NCBI RefSeq assembly: GCF_039521975.1
Contig: NZ_BAAACZ010000027.1
Coordinates: 12,633 to 76,632 of the forward strand
Direction of reading: 5' to 3'
From: Alkalibacillus silvisoli
Lineage (GTDB): Bacteria > Bacillota > Bacilli > Bacillales > Alkalibacillaceae
Length of the DNA stretch: 64,000 bases
Shown here: positions 43,453 to 51,126 of the stretch, in pieces
How the letters are laid out: every line of letters begins with the position of its first letter
Numbering within the stretch: the first letter of the stretch is position 1
The notes under the pieces: generated by a model
Databases searched by the model: none
What the model was told of the DNA's origin: nothing
The model's input: only the letters and a program-made list of their open reading frames with translations
Program-made: the position numbers and the translations under genes

Positions 43453-44481
43453 ATGAAAAGGTTTCTTTTATTATTAGTAGCTATGCTAGTAATGGGAATT
43501 CTAGCAGCTTGTGGTGATGATACAGAAGAAGGTTCAAGTGGAGAAGATGGCGAAGATTCGATTAACATTGTTGCAGCTCACAACCAGACTGACCCAGAGA
43601 ACCCTTATCAAGACGGTTTATTAGCTTTTGAAGAAGTAGCTGAAGAGGAATCAAACGGTCAAATTGAAGTTGAGGTGCATGCGGGTACAATTGGTACTGA
43701 AGAATCTCAATTAGTAGAAAGATTGCAAACAGGTGGTGCGGACGTTGTACTTGTATCGCCAGGTTTCATGACTTCTACTGGTATTGAAGAAGTTAACTTA
43801 TTTGCATTCCCTTATTTATTTGATAGTTATGATCATTGGGAAAGTGTTGTAACGGGGGATGTTGGTGATCAGATGGCAGACATTATTAATGAAGAATCAG
43901 GTAATGACTTTAAGTTATTAGGTTACTGGACAGCTGGTGTTCGCCACTACTATGGTAATGAACCTTTAAATTCAATGGATGATTTGGAAGGTAAGACAAT
44001 TCGTACACAAACATCAGGTGTTGTATCGGATTTTTGGGAAAGAGCTGGTGCTATCCCAACAGACATTGCATGGGGCGAGTTATATCAAGGGCTTCAGCAG
44101 AATGTAGTTGAATCATCTGAAAACGCTTACCCATACTTCGTGCAACAAGATCACCATAGAACGCCGAATGGCGAATATATTACAGAGACTGGGCATGATT
44201 ATACGACTCGTTTTCTATTGATTAATGGCCAAGAGTTCGATAATTACACTGAAGAGCAACAAGAAGTGATTTTGAAAGCTGCAGAAGCATCTGTTGAAGC
44301 AGAGTGGGATGCACTTTATGAGCAAGAAGAAGAGTATAGAGAAAAAGCGCTAGAAGAAGGTGCAGAAATTAATGATATTGACCGTCAACCATTTATCGAT
44401 TTAGCTGAACCACTTCAAGATGAATATGCTGCTGATTATGGTGTAGAAGATCTATTAGAGCAAATCAGAGAAGCAAGATAA
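43453..44481 (+). CDS. dctP: TRAP transporter substrate-binding lipoprotein (DctP family)
   Basis: The 342-residue protein has a lipobox LAAC (cysteine 20) and the DctP pattern: NQTDPENPYQDGLLAFEE, VEVHAGTIGTEESQLVERLQ and the central MDDLEGKTIRTQTSG. The arginine of this last segment binds the ligand carboxylate in known members. NVVESSENAYPYF provides the rest of the pocket. It is followed by DctQ and DctM genes. The ligand is probably a sugar acid such as KDG or a hexuronate, inferred from the operon. Confidence 0.87.
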   Translation: MKRFLLLLVAMLVMGILAACGDDTEEGSSGEDGEDSINIVAAHNQTDPENPYQDGLLAFEEVAEEESNGQIEVEVHAGTIGTEESQLVERLQTGGADVVLVSPGFMTSTGIEEVNLFAFPYLFDSYDHWESVVTGDVGDQMADIINEESGNDFKLLGYWTAGVRHYYGNEPLNSMDDLEGKTIRTQTSGVVSDFWERAGAIPTDIAWGELYQGLQQNVVESSENAYPYFVQQDHHRTPNGEYITETGHDYTTRFLLINGQEFDNYTEEQQEVILKAAEASVEAEWDALYEQEEEYREKALEEGAEINDIDRQPFIDLAEPLQDEYAADYGVEDLLEQIREAR

Positions 44482-44490
44482 TTTTAATTT

Positions 44491-44523
44491 GAAGGGACAC
44501 GGCGCTATGTCATGTGTCCCTTC
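44491..44523 (+). terminator. Intercistronic hairpin after dctP
   Basis: GAAGGGACAC (44491-44500) pairs perfectly with GTGTCCCTTC (44514-44523). No T run follows. It most likely protects the dctP mRNA or attenuates transcription so that the binding protein exceeds the membrane subunits. Confidence 0.7.
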
Positions 44524-44545
44524 CATTAATTAGAGGAGGGTCGCT

Positions 44546-45031
44546 GTGGAAAAATTAGTAAAGAACATCGAAAGAATTCAAATCGTCATAGGGCTTTTCT
44601 TTTTATCTGTATTCTTTCTAGTAATCTTATATCAAATTACCACAAGACACTTAGGTATATCCGTTATTTGGACTGAAGAGGTCGCCCGCTTTTCATTTGT
44701 ATGGACAGTATTTATGGGTGCAGCAATCATGGTGAATAGAAGAGACCATTTCAGTTTTGATATATTACAAAACAAGCTTAAAGGTAAAAAGAAATTATTG
44801 CTAAACCTATTTAATGATACGTTATTGATCATTTTTAATATATTTGTCTTTTATTACGGTATTAGAATTGTGGAACAGTTTTGGAATTATAACTGGGTAT
44901 CGATTCCAGAGTTGAAAATGGGTTATGTATGGATCTCCATTCCAATAATGGCTGGAACGATGATAATTTATACGTTATCGCACATGATTCAGCATATTAA
45001 GCAACTAAGAGAAGGGGAGGTGCAACAATAG
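44546..45031 (+). CDS. dctQ: TRAP transporter small membrane subunit (DctQ)
   Basis: The 161-residue protein has four membrane helices. The segment HLGISVIWTEEVARFSFVW after helix 1, with conserved tryptophan and glutamate, and INRRDHFSFD-like text (VNRRDHFSFD) are DctQ hallmarks. The GTG start at 44546 follows GAGGAGGG. Its stop overlaps the GTG start of dctM, so translation is coupled. Confidence 0.85.
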   Translation: MEKLVKNIERIQIVIGLFFLSVFFLVILYQITTRHLGISVIWTEEVARFSFVWTVFMGAAIMVNRRDHFSFDILQNKLKGKKKLLLNLFNDTLLIIFNIFVFYYGIRIVEQFWNYNWVSIPELKMGYVWISIPIMAGTMIIYTLSHMIQHIKQLREGEVQQ

Positions 45032-46317
45032 TGGGATATTTATTGGTTATTGTGTTTTTAGTCTTATTGCTTATAGGATTACCAATTGCGTTTGTGATCG
45101 GTATTGTTGCCCTTCTTGGAATCTTTAGTATTGACTATATCCCTAATTTAAGTGTGCCGATGAGTATGATGAATGGGCTAAACTCATTTGTTTTACTCGC
45201 AGTTCCATTATTTATTTTAGCAGCTAATTTAATGAATCAAGGGAAAATATCAGAGAAACTTATTCAGTTTGCTCTGGCTATTGTCGGCTCGATAAGGGGT
45301 GGTTTAGCTCAAGCGAACGTATTAGTATCGATGATGTTTGCTGGTGTATCGGGTGCATCACAAGCTGATACAGCAGGTGTTGGAAAGATCTTAATCCCGA
45401 GCATGAAGAAAAATGGTTATGATACTGAGACAGCTGTTGGTGTAACAGCAGCCTCATCGACAGTAGGCGTTGTTATTCCACCGAGTATCCCTATGATTAT
45501 TTTTGCTGGGTTATCGAATGCGTCAGTTGGGGCTTTGTTTCTAGCAGGTATTGTACCAGGTGTCCTAGTGGCTGTTACGATGATGATTTTTGTATATATC
45601 ATTGCTAGAAAGAAAAACTTCGAAAGGTCTGAACGTGTAGAGTTTAAAACATTTTTAAAACTTTTATATGAGTCAGTGCCGGCATTATTAACACCAATTA
45701 TTATTGTTGGTGGTATAGTAACAGGCTTTTTCACAGCAACTGAGGCAGCAGCTGTAGCCTCTTTATATACGTTTTTAATAAGTATGTATTTCTATAAAAC
45801 ATTGAAATTTAAAGATCTACCTAAAATACTTTTTGACACGTTAGCTTTAAGCTCACTTTCATTATTTGCACTCGCAGCAGCTAGTGCATTAGGTGAATTG
45901 ATGAGTTATTATCAGTTAGGAATTCGCGCTCAAGACTTCTTTACTGATTACATTGATGCTAGATGGGTGTTTATTTTAATTACTATTGCCTTCTTCTTAT
46001 TTATTGGAACGTTTATGGACGCAATACCGGCAATGATTTTATTTGTGCCTGTTGTTCTACCAACTGCTGCACAGTTTGGGGTTGACCCAGTTCATTTAGG
46101 TATTATTGTTGTTATGACATTAGCGGTAGGATTAGTAACGCCGCCGTATGGTTTATGCCTGTTGCTAGCATCTAAAATCGGTGAGTTACCAATTGAACGG
46201 TCATTCTTTGCGGTTATACCGTTCTTATTAATTATACTTGCTGTTCTGTTGTTTATTGCGTTTTTCCCAGGTGTTGCTATGTATATTCCAGAATTGTTAA
46301 ACCCTGATCTCTTTTGA
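45031..46317 (+). CDS. dctM: TRAP transporter large permease (DctM)
   Basis: The 428-residue protein has about 12 helices with DctM motifs: LIGLPIAFVIGIVALLGI at the start, FVLLAVPLFILAANLM, MFAGVSGASQADTAGVGKIL and IPPSIPMIIFAGLS. The later FMDAIPAMILFVPVVLP and VGLVTPPYGLCLLLAS also match. It couples sodium entry to uptake of the ligand delivered by DctP. Sodium coupling suits an alkaliphile, as an inference. Confidence 0.9.
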   Translation: MGYLLVIVFLVLLLIGLPIAFVIGIVALLGIFSIDYIPNLSVPMSMMNGLNSFVLLAVPLFILAANLMNQGKISEKLIQFALAIVGSIRGGLAQANVLVSMMFAGVSGASQADTAGVGKILIPSMKKNGYDTETAVGVTAASSTVGVVIPPSIPMIIFAGLSNASVGALFLAGIVPGVLVAVTMMIFVYIIARKKNFERSERVEFKTFLKLLYESVPALLTPIIIVGGIVTGFFTATEAAAVASLYTFLISMYFYKTLKFKDLPKILFDTLALSSLSLFALAAASALGELMSYYQLGIRAQDFFTDYIDARWVFILITIAFFLFIGTFMDAIPAMILFVPVVLPTAAQFGVDPVHLGIIVVMTLAVGLVTPPYGLCLLLASKIGELPIERSFFAVIPFLLIILAVLLFIAFFPGVAMYIPELLNPDLF

Positions 46318-46335
46318 CGTTAGAGGTGATATGTA

Positions 46336-47007
46336 ATGGATGATAAAAAACAGCTTGTTGCCAAAGAAGCAATTAAATATGTAGAGAGCGGTATGACTTT
46401 AGGGTTAGGGTCTGGCTCTACAGTAGAATGGTTTTTGAAGTATTTGTCAGATGAAATGAAGTTGGGGCTTAACATTGTAGGAGTCCCAACTTCCAAAAAA
46501 ACAGAACGACTTGCTAATCATTATGGTATACCATTAGTAGAATTGGCTAAAGAAACCACTATCGACCTAGCTGTTGATGGGGCAGATTTAGTTTTCTCTG
46601 ATTTAAACCTACTTAAAGGTGGCGGTGGGTCATTAGTGAGGGAGAAGCTCATAGATTGGATCGCGGAAAAATTAGTCATAATAGTTGATGATTCTAAAAT
46701 GGTTAACCAGTCGGGCCAGTTTGAAGTTCCAGTAGAAGTATTATCTTTTGGATGGGAGAAAACGAAAGAATTAATTGAAGCCCAAGGTTATACTTGTCAA
46801 TTACGCGTAATAAATGATGAGACGTTTATTTCTGACAATGGTAATTTTATCTTAGATTGTAAAGTAGATAAGTTATATGATTTAAATAGGGCCCATATTT
46901 ATTTAAAGCAGATTACAGGTGTAGTTGATACGGGCTTATTTGTTAACATGGTGGATTTAGTTATGATCGGTGATAAACATGGGGTTAGAGAAATGAATGG
47001 ATCATGA
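46336..47007 (+). CDS. rpiA: Ribose-5-phosphate isomerase A
   Basis: The 223-residue protein carries the RpiA motifs LGLGSGSTVEWFLKYL, DLAVDGADLVFSDLNLLKG and GGGGSLVREKLI, with the catalytic glutamate in VREKLID, and LDCKVDKLYD later. It interconverts ribulose-5-phosphate and ribose-5-phosphate. Its place next to HPS and PHI suggests that ribulose-5-phosphate is made or consumed when this operon is on. It lies 18 bp after dctM. Confidence 0.9.
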   Translation: MDDKKQLVAKEAIKYVESGMTLGLGSGSTVEWFLKYLSDEMKLGLNIVGVPTSKKTERLANHYGIPLVELAKETTIDLAVDGADLVFSDLNLLKGGGGSLVREKLIDWIAEKLVIIVDDSKMVNQSGQFEVPVEVLSFGWEKTKELIEAQGYTCQLRVINDETFISDNGNFILDCKVDKLYDLNRAHIYLKQITGVVDTGLFVNMVDLVMIGDKHGVREMNGS

Positions 47008-47031
47008 TTGTACTAGTTTAGGAGGCATAAT

Positions 47032-47982
47032 ATGAAAGACATCATAACACTTGGTGATGCAATGATTGCATTTAATCCAAGTCAAACGGGACCTATGAAA
47101 TTTGTAAATTCATTTAGCAAAAATATAGGCGGAGCTGAACTTAACGTAGCGATTGGCTGTTCTAGACTAGGCTTAGAAACAGGATGGATTAGTAGGCTTG
47201 GGAATGATGAGTTTGGTAAGTATATCCGAAACTTTGCAAGAGGAGAAGGAATTGATGTTTCTGAGGTTGAGTTAGTAGACGGACACCCTACTTCACTTAA
47301 TTTTAAAGAAATTATGGAGGATGGCTCTGTAAGGACATTTTACTATCGTGATAATTCTCCTACTTTAACAATGAAGCCTGAAGATTTAAACGAAGAATAT
47401 TTCAAGCAGTCAAAAGTTCTTCATATTACTGGCATCTTTCCTGCGATTGATGAACAGAATCTATTAATTACGTATAAAGCAATTGAATTAGCGAAGAAGT
47501 ATAATGTTAAAGTTGCACTAGATCCCAATATTCGTTTGAAGCTTTGGAGTAAAGAAAGAGCATGTGAAGTTCTGAAATCATTTCTACCTGATGTTGATAT
47601 TTTACTGGCTGGTACTGAAGAAATGGAGATTGTATTAGGGGAAAGTGAGCCACAAGCGATTATTGAGGCGTGTCAGTATTATGAGATTGATTATATTATT
47701 TTGAAGCAAGGGGAAAATGGAGCAGTTGGCTTCCACCAAGGTGAGTATGTTGAAGCTCCTCCTGTTAAACCTACTAAAGTAGTCGATACTGTAGGAGCTG
47801 GTGATGGGTTTGATGCTGGATTTTTATATAGCCTTTTAAATGGTTGGAATCTAGAGAAATCATTAAATTTCGCCAATATGATCGGTTCAATGGTCGTAAG
47901 TGTTAAAGGAGATAATGAAGGTTTACCTTATTTGGAGGACGTTCAAATGAGCTTAGGTGAAATAGAAAGAATTGAAAGGTAG
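47032..47982 (+). CDS. kdgK: 2-keto-3-deoxygluconate kinase (PfkB family)
   Basis: The 316-residue protein is a ribokinase-family sugar kinase. N-terminal motifs (TLGDAMIAFNPSQTGPMKFV, then GGAELNVAIGCSRLGLETGW) fit KdgK, and the C-terminal PfkB signature is DTVGAGDGFDAGFLYSLLNG with the catalytic aspartate. It would phosphorylate 2-keto-3-deoxygluconate to KDPG for the Eda aldolase upstream. Other hexose or ketose specificities in the family cannot be excluded. It ends eight bases before the HPS start. Confidence 0.83.
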   Translation: MKDIITLGDAMIAFNPSQTGPMKFVNSFSKNIGGAELNVAIGCSRLGLETGWISRLGNDEFGKYIRNFARGEGIDVSEVELVDGHPTSLNFKEIMEDGSVRTFYYRDNSPTLTMKPEDLNEEYFKQSKVLHITGIFPAIDEQNLLITYKAIELAKKYNVKVALDPNIRLKLWSKERACEVLKSFLPDVDILLAGTEEMEIVLGESEPQAIIEACQYYEIDYIILKQGENGAVGFHQGEYVEAPPVKPTKVVDTVGAGDGFDAGFLYSLLNGWNLEKSLNFANMIGSMVVSVKGDNEGLPYLEDVQMSLGEIERIER

Positions 47983-47989
47983 TGATCAT

Positions 47990-48604
47990 GTGAAATTACA
48001 ACTAGCACTTGATCGTTTAAGTTGGACTGAATGTTTTGATGTGTTGCATAAAACTGAGTCTGAGATCGATATTATTGAAGTCGGAACAGGTGTTATAAAA
48101 GAATATGGCATGTCTATTGTTAGAGAAATTAGGAAAACTTTTCCGAACCATCGTATTTTAGCTGATATGAAAACGTGTGATGCTGGTGGTCATGAAGCTA
48201 AACAAGCATTTGAAGCAGGGGCAGATATTGTGACGGTGATGGCTTTTTCATCCTCATTAACGATTCAAGATACGTTAACAGTTGCTCAAGACTATAGCGG
48301 ACAGGTTATGGTGGATTTACTAGAAGTGGAAGAACGTGAGCAATTAAGAAAGTTAGTGAGCTTAAATGTAGAACTTGTGAGTCTACATGTCGGTAAAGAC
48401 CAACAAAAAGAGGGAGTCTTTAATTCTAGTTTATTCAATTTAGTTGACGGTTTTCTATTTAAAGTAGCCGTAGCAGGTGGAATTAATGAGGAAACAATCG
48501 GTCAAGTTACAAAGGGAGAGCCAGATATCGTCATTGTTGGAGGCGCTATTACGAAAGCTTTAGAACCTTTAAAAGTTGCACAGAAGATACGTGAATATAT
48601 ATAA
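47990..48604 (+). CDS. hxlA: 3-hexulose-6-phosphate synthase (HPS)
   Basis: The protein has about 204 residues and belongs to the OMP-decarboxylase superfamily. It starts LQLALDRLSWTECFDVL and has the DxKxxD motif in ILADMKTCDAGGHEAKQAF, followed by ADIVTVMAFSS and VSLHVGKDQQKEG. These match HPS better than 3-keto-L-gulonate-6-phosphate decarboxylase, its close relative. HPS joins formaldehyde to ribulose-5-phosphate, or runs backward to make ribulose-5-phosphate. GTG 47990 is chosen over the ATG at 47972, which overlaps the kinase gene. It ends the operon before a terminator. Confidence 0.8.
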   Translation: MKLQLALDRLSWTECFDVLHKTESEIDIIEVGTGVIKEYGMSIVREIRKTFPNHRILADMKTCDAGGHEAKQAFEAGADIVTVMAFSSSLTIQDTLTVAQDYSGQVMVDLLEVEEREQLRKLVSLNVELVSLHVGKDQQKEGVFNSSLFNLVDGFLFKVAVAGGINEETIGQVTKGEPDIVIVGGAITKALEPLKVAQKIREYI

Positions 48605-48609
48605 GCATG

Positions 48610-48637
48610 ACACCACTTTTTTATAAGTGGTGTTTTA
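48610..48637 (+). terminator. Terminator of the KDG/RuMP operon
   Basis: ACACCACTT (48610-48618) pairs with AAGTGGTGT (48625-48633), and TTTATT follows. It separates this operon from the oxidoreductase gene at 48733. Confidence 0.85.
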
Positions 48638-48732
48638 TTGTACAGGAATTAAGTGTTAAAATATGGAATAGGAATATGGTATAGTCATTAACTGTTAAAA
48701 TTCGGAAAAAGACATGACAAGGAGAGATTGAT

Positions 48733-49830
48733 GTGATTGTCATAATCGGTTCTGGAATTCTAGGTGTGTCTGCGGCTTATCAATTAATCAAGCAAGGTGA
48801 AGAAGTGTTATTGGTTGATGCTGATTTTGAAGGGAAAGCGACCATTGCTGGAGCTGGGATCATTTGCCCTTGGATTAGCACAAAGAAGGACCCTGATTTC
48901 TATGAGTTAGCTAAAGCGAGTGCGACCTATTATCCTAGTTTAATAGAAGAACTTGGTCGTGATGGTGAAGGTGAAACCGGGTACGATCAGTGTGGTGCGT
49001 TAGCTTTAGGGCGTGATGATCAAGAGATTCAATTACTTTATGATGAGGCGGTTAATAAGCGTGAGAAGACGGCTTTTGTTGGTGAAGTTAAGAAGTTAAC
49101 AAACAAGGAAGCTAAAGACCACTTCCCACCACTTCAAGAGGGTGTTTCGGCTGTTTATGTATCTGGTGGGGCTCGTGTGGATGGAAAGTTGTTGAATCAA
49201 GCGTTAGTTCAAGCATTTGTTAAAAGAGGAGGAAAGCTTTTAACTGAAAGAGTAGAACTGTTTCATGAAGGTGAAGAAGTAATCGTTCAAACGAGTGAAG
49301 GTAACATTCGAGCGGAGCAAGTGATTGTTGCAGCGGGTGCATGGTCTAAGCAATTGTTGGATAAACTGGATGTGTCGATTACCTTAGAGCCTCAGCGTGG
49401 TCAAATTGCTCATGTTCATGCTGGTGAGGATACTGCTAGCTGGCCTGTTGTATTACCCCAGTCGAGTCATTATATAGTAGCATTCGATGATTCCCGTGTG
49501 GTGTTTGGTGCGACGCGTGAGGCGGGTAGTGGCTTTGATTATCGCTTAACGGCAGGTGGTGTTGAGGAAGTTTTGCATGAAGGGTTGTCGGTTGCACCGG
49601 GGTTAAAGAGTGCAACATTAGGTGAGGTTCGAGTTGGTTTTCGACCTATGGGACCTGATGCGTTGCCTTTATTAGGTAAGGTAGAAGGTTTTCGTAATTT
49701 AATTGTAGCGACTGGGCTAGGTCCGTCTGGTTTGACGATTGGGCCCTACGCCGGTAAACTAGCAGCTAAATTGGCTATGCAACAAGAAGTGGAGCATGAC
49801 TTAGCACCTTTTAACCCACTTCGAACTTAA
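48733..49830 (+). CDS. FAD-dependent amino-acid oxidase/dehydrogenase family protein
   Basis: The 365-residue protein begins with the FAD-binding motif VIIGSGILGVSAAYQLIKQG and an acidic ribose-binding residue (LLVDADFEG). It continues with the DAO pattern: GAGIICPWIS, EQVIVAAGAWSKQLLDKL, and the C-terminal FRPMGPDALPLLG and ATGLGPSGLTIGPYAG. It resembles glycine oxidase, DadA and sarcosine oxidase. The exact amine substrate cannot be read off. GTG 48733 follows AAGGAGAG. The nucleoside hydrolase gene follows after 18 bp and is probably co-transcribed. Confidence 0.8.
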   Translation: MIVIIGSGILGVSAAYQLIKQGEEVLLVDADFEGKATIAGAGIICPWISTKKDPDFYELAKASATYYPSLIEELGRDGEGETGYDQCGALALGRDDQEIQLLYDEAVNKREKTAFVGEVKKLTNKEAKDHFPPLQEGVSAVYVSGGARVDGKLLNQALVQAFVKRGGKLLTERVELFHEGEEVIVQTSEGNIRAEQVIVAAGAWSKQLLDKLDVSITLEPQRGQIAHVHAGEDTASWPVVLPQSSHYIVAFDDSRVVFGATREAGSGFDYRLTAGGVEEVLHEGLSVAPGLKSATLGEVRVGFRPMGPDALPLLGKVEGFRNLIVATGLGPSGLTIGPYAGKLAAKLAMQQEVEHDLAPFNPLRT

Positions 49831-49848
49831 CAGAAGAGGTGATGGGAT

Positions 49849-50790
49849 ATGGGAAAAACACCAGTTATTATTGATTGTGACCCAGGAATTGATGATGTGA
49901 TGATGCTTTTATTAGCACTGCGTCATGAATCGATAGATGTGAAATTAATTACAACGAGTGCAGGGAATCAAACGCAAGATAAAGTGGTCGATAATGCCTT
50001 GCGCTTTGTGAGTTACATAGGTGAAGAGGTGGAAATTGCAAGGGGGTTGGATAAGCCGATGTTACGTGATTTAGTGATTGCTGATCATATTCACGGCGAA
50101 ACAGGCATTGGTGGAGTTGAACTGCCAGATCCTGACTTTGAAGTAAGTGACCGAACGGCGATTGAGGCGATGGTTTCAGTGTTAAATGAAGCGAGCGAAC
50201 CGATTACAATTGTCGCTACAGGTCCTTTAACTAACGTTGGGGCACTCTTATTAGCGCATCCTGAAGTTAAGCCAAAGATTAAGCAAATTGTACTAATGGG
50301 TGGGGCAGCTCGTGGGGGTAATGTGACACCGAAAGCCGAGTTTAATATGTTTGTAGACCCTGAAGCGGCAGAGATTGTCATGCAGAGTGGCGTGCCTGTA
50401 GTGAAGTGTGGTTTAGATGTCACACACCAAGCTTATTTAGATCAGATGGACTTGCGGTTATTGAAAGTATCAGGCACTGAACTATCAGAGACTTTATATG
50501 AGATGTTAGCGTTTTATAAAGATGCTCAAGCTACTTCACCTTTTTTAGAACCTTATCACGCTGAGGTAGTTCGACTTCATGATTTATGTGCGATCGCATA
50601 TGTGATAGACCCTTCGTTGTTTAAAGGGGACGATTATTTTGTGACAGTAGAGTCAAGCGGTGCTTATACGACTGGTGCAACTGTGGTTGACCACTTAAGA
50701 ACATTAGGAGAAGAACCGAACGCTCATGTATTACATAGTGTGGACCGCAAACGATTTGTAGAACTGTTTTATTCGGTATTAGAAGAGTGA
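49849..50790 (+). CDS. Inosine-uridine-preferring nucleoside hydrolase
   Basis: The 313-residue protein shows the calcium-site motif IIDCDPGIDDVMMLLLAL at its N terminus, then DHIHGETGIGGVELP, IVATGPLTNVGALL and VLMGGAARGGNVTPKAEFN. The late D in RLHDLCAIAYVIDP completes the metal site. It hydrolyses ribonucleosides to ribose and base. Its stop is followed within 25 bases by the opening terminator hairpin of module K, so the two-gene operon ends here. Confidence 0.9.
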   Translation: MGKTPVIIDCDPGIDDVMMLLLALRHESIDVKLITTSAGNQTQDKVVDNALRFVSYIGEEVEIARGLDKPMLRDLVIADHIHGETGIGGVELPDPDFEVSDRTAIEAMVSVLNEASEPITIVATGPLTNVGALLLAHPEVKPKIKQIVLMGGAARGGNVTPKAEFNMFVDPEAAEIVMQSGVPVVKCGLDVTHQAYLDQMDLRLLKVSGTELSETLYEMLAFYKDAQATSPFLEPYHAEVVRLHDLCAIAYVIDPSLFKGDDYFVTVESSGAYTTGATVVDHLRTLGEEPNAHVLHSVDRKRFVELFYSVLEE

Positions 50791-50813
50791 GAGGGAATTT
50801 TGGAGTGTTGTGA

Positions 50814-50935
50814 GATCGCCTGATTATTTGAGAATCAGGCGATATTTTTGATAATCGGGCGAATTTCACAATATTCAGGCGAAATTCTCCGTATTCAGGC
50901 GAACGCCTATTTAATTGGGCGTTCGCTCGATTTTA
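50814..50935 (+). repeat. 20-bp-phased repeat module, TCAGGCGAA type (module K)
   Basis: The opening hairpin ATCGCCTGATT (50815-50825) / AATCAGGCGAT (50833-50843) is followed by ATTTTTG and can terminate the upstream operon. GCGA cores are at 50839, 50859, 50879 and 50899 in exact 20-bp steps. It closes with GGCGAACGCC / GGGCGTTCGC (50898-50926). Its first 60 bases recur almost unchanged in module L at 63871. Confidence 0.9.
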
Positions 50936-50969
50936 AGTATTCTATTATAAAATCGCTTTCATTTTTCCG

Positions 50970-50998
50970 TTGACATTTTAATAGAATGGTCATATACT
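50970..50998 (+). promoter_or_regulatory. Strong sigma-A promoter of the GH65/sulfatase operon
   Basis: TTGACA (50970-50975) and TATACT (50993-50998) are separated by 17 bases. A half-cre (ATCGCTTTCAT, 50952-50962) lies just upstream. The leader is about 120 bases. Confidence 0.75.
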
Positions 50999-51044
50999 TT
51001 TGGTTACAAGTAATTAGTAGGTGCTTGATTTTTTTTACGGTGTT

Positions 51045-51106
51045 ACTAAAACGTTTTCGCAAGTTACTTTAATATATTTTTTTACACAATAAGAAAGCGG
51101 TTACAT
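51045..51106 (+). promoter_or_regulatory. LacI-type operator and cre-like site in the leader of the GH65 operon
   Basis: AAAACGTTTT (51048-51057, followed by CG) is a palindromic LacI-family operator core. AGAAAGCGGTTACAT (51092-51106), read on the minus strand, matches the CcpA cre consensus except at the last base. Both lie downstream of the promoter, where bound repressor would block elongation. The operon encodes its own LacI regulator at 57295. Confidence 0.6.
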
Positions 51107-51126
51107 GTGTGGAGAAGGGGTATTTT

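Noticed and set aside
50621..50869. Minus-strand frame of 82 codons overlapping the nucleoside hydrolase gene and module K
   Set aside because: It starts in the repeat (FARLSKISPDSQIIRR) and then runs antisense to a conserved gene. A similar string at 63723-63992 arises from module L, so it is repeat translation, not a protein.
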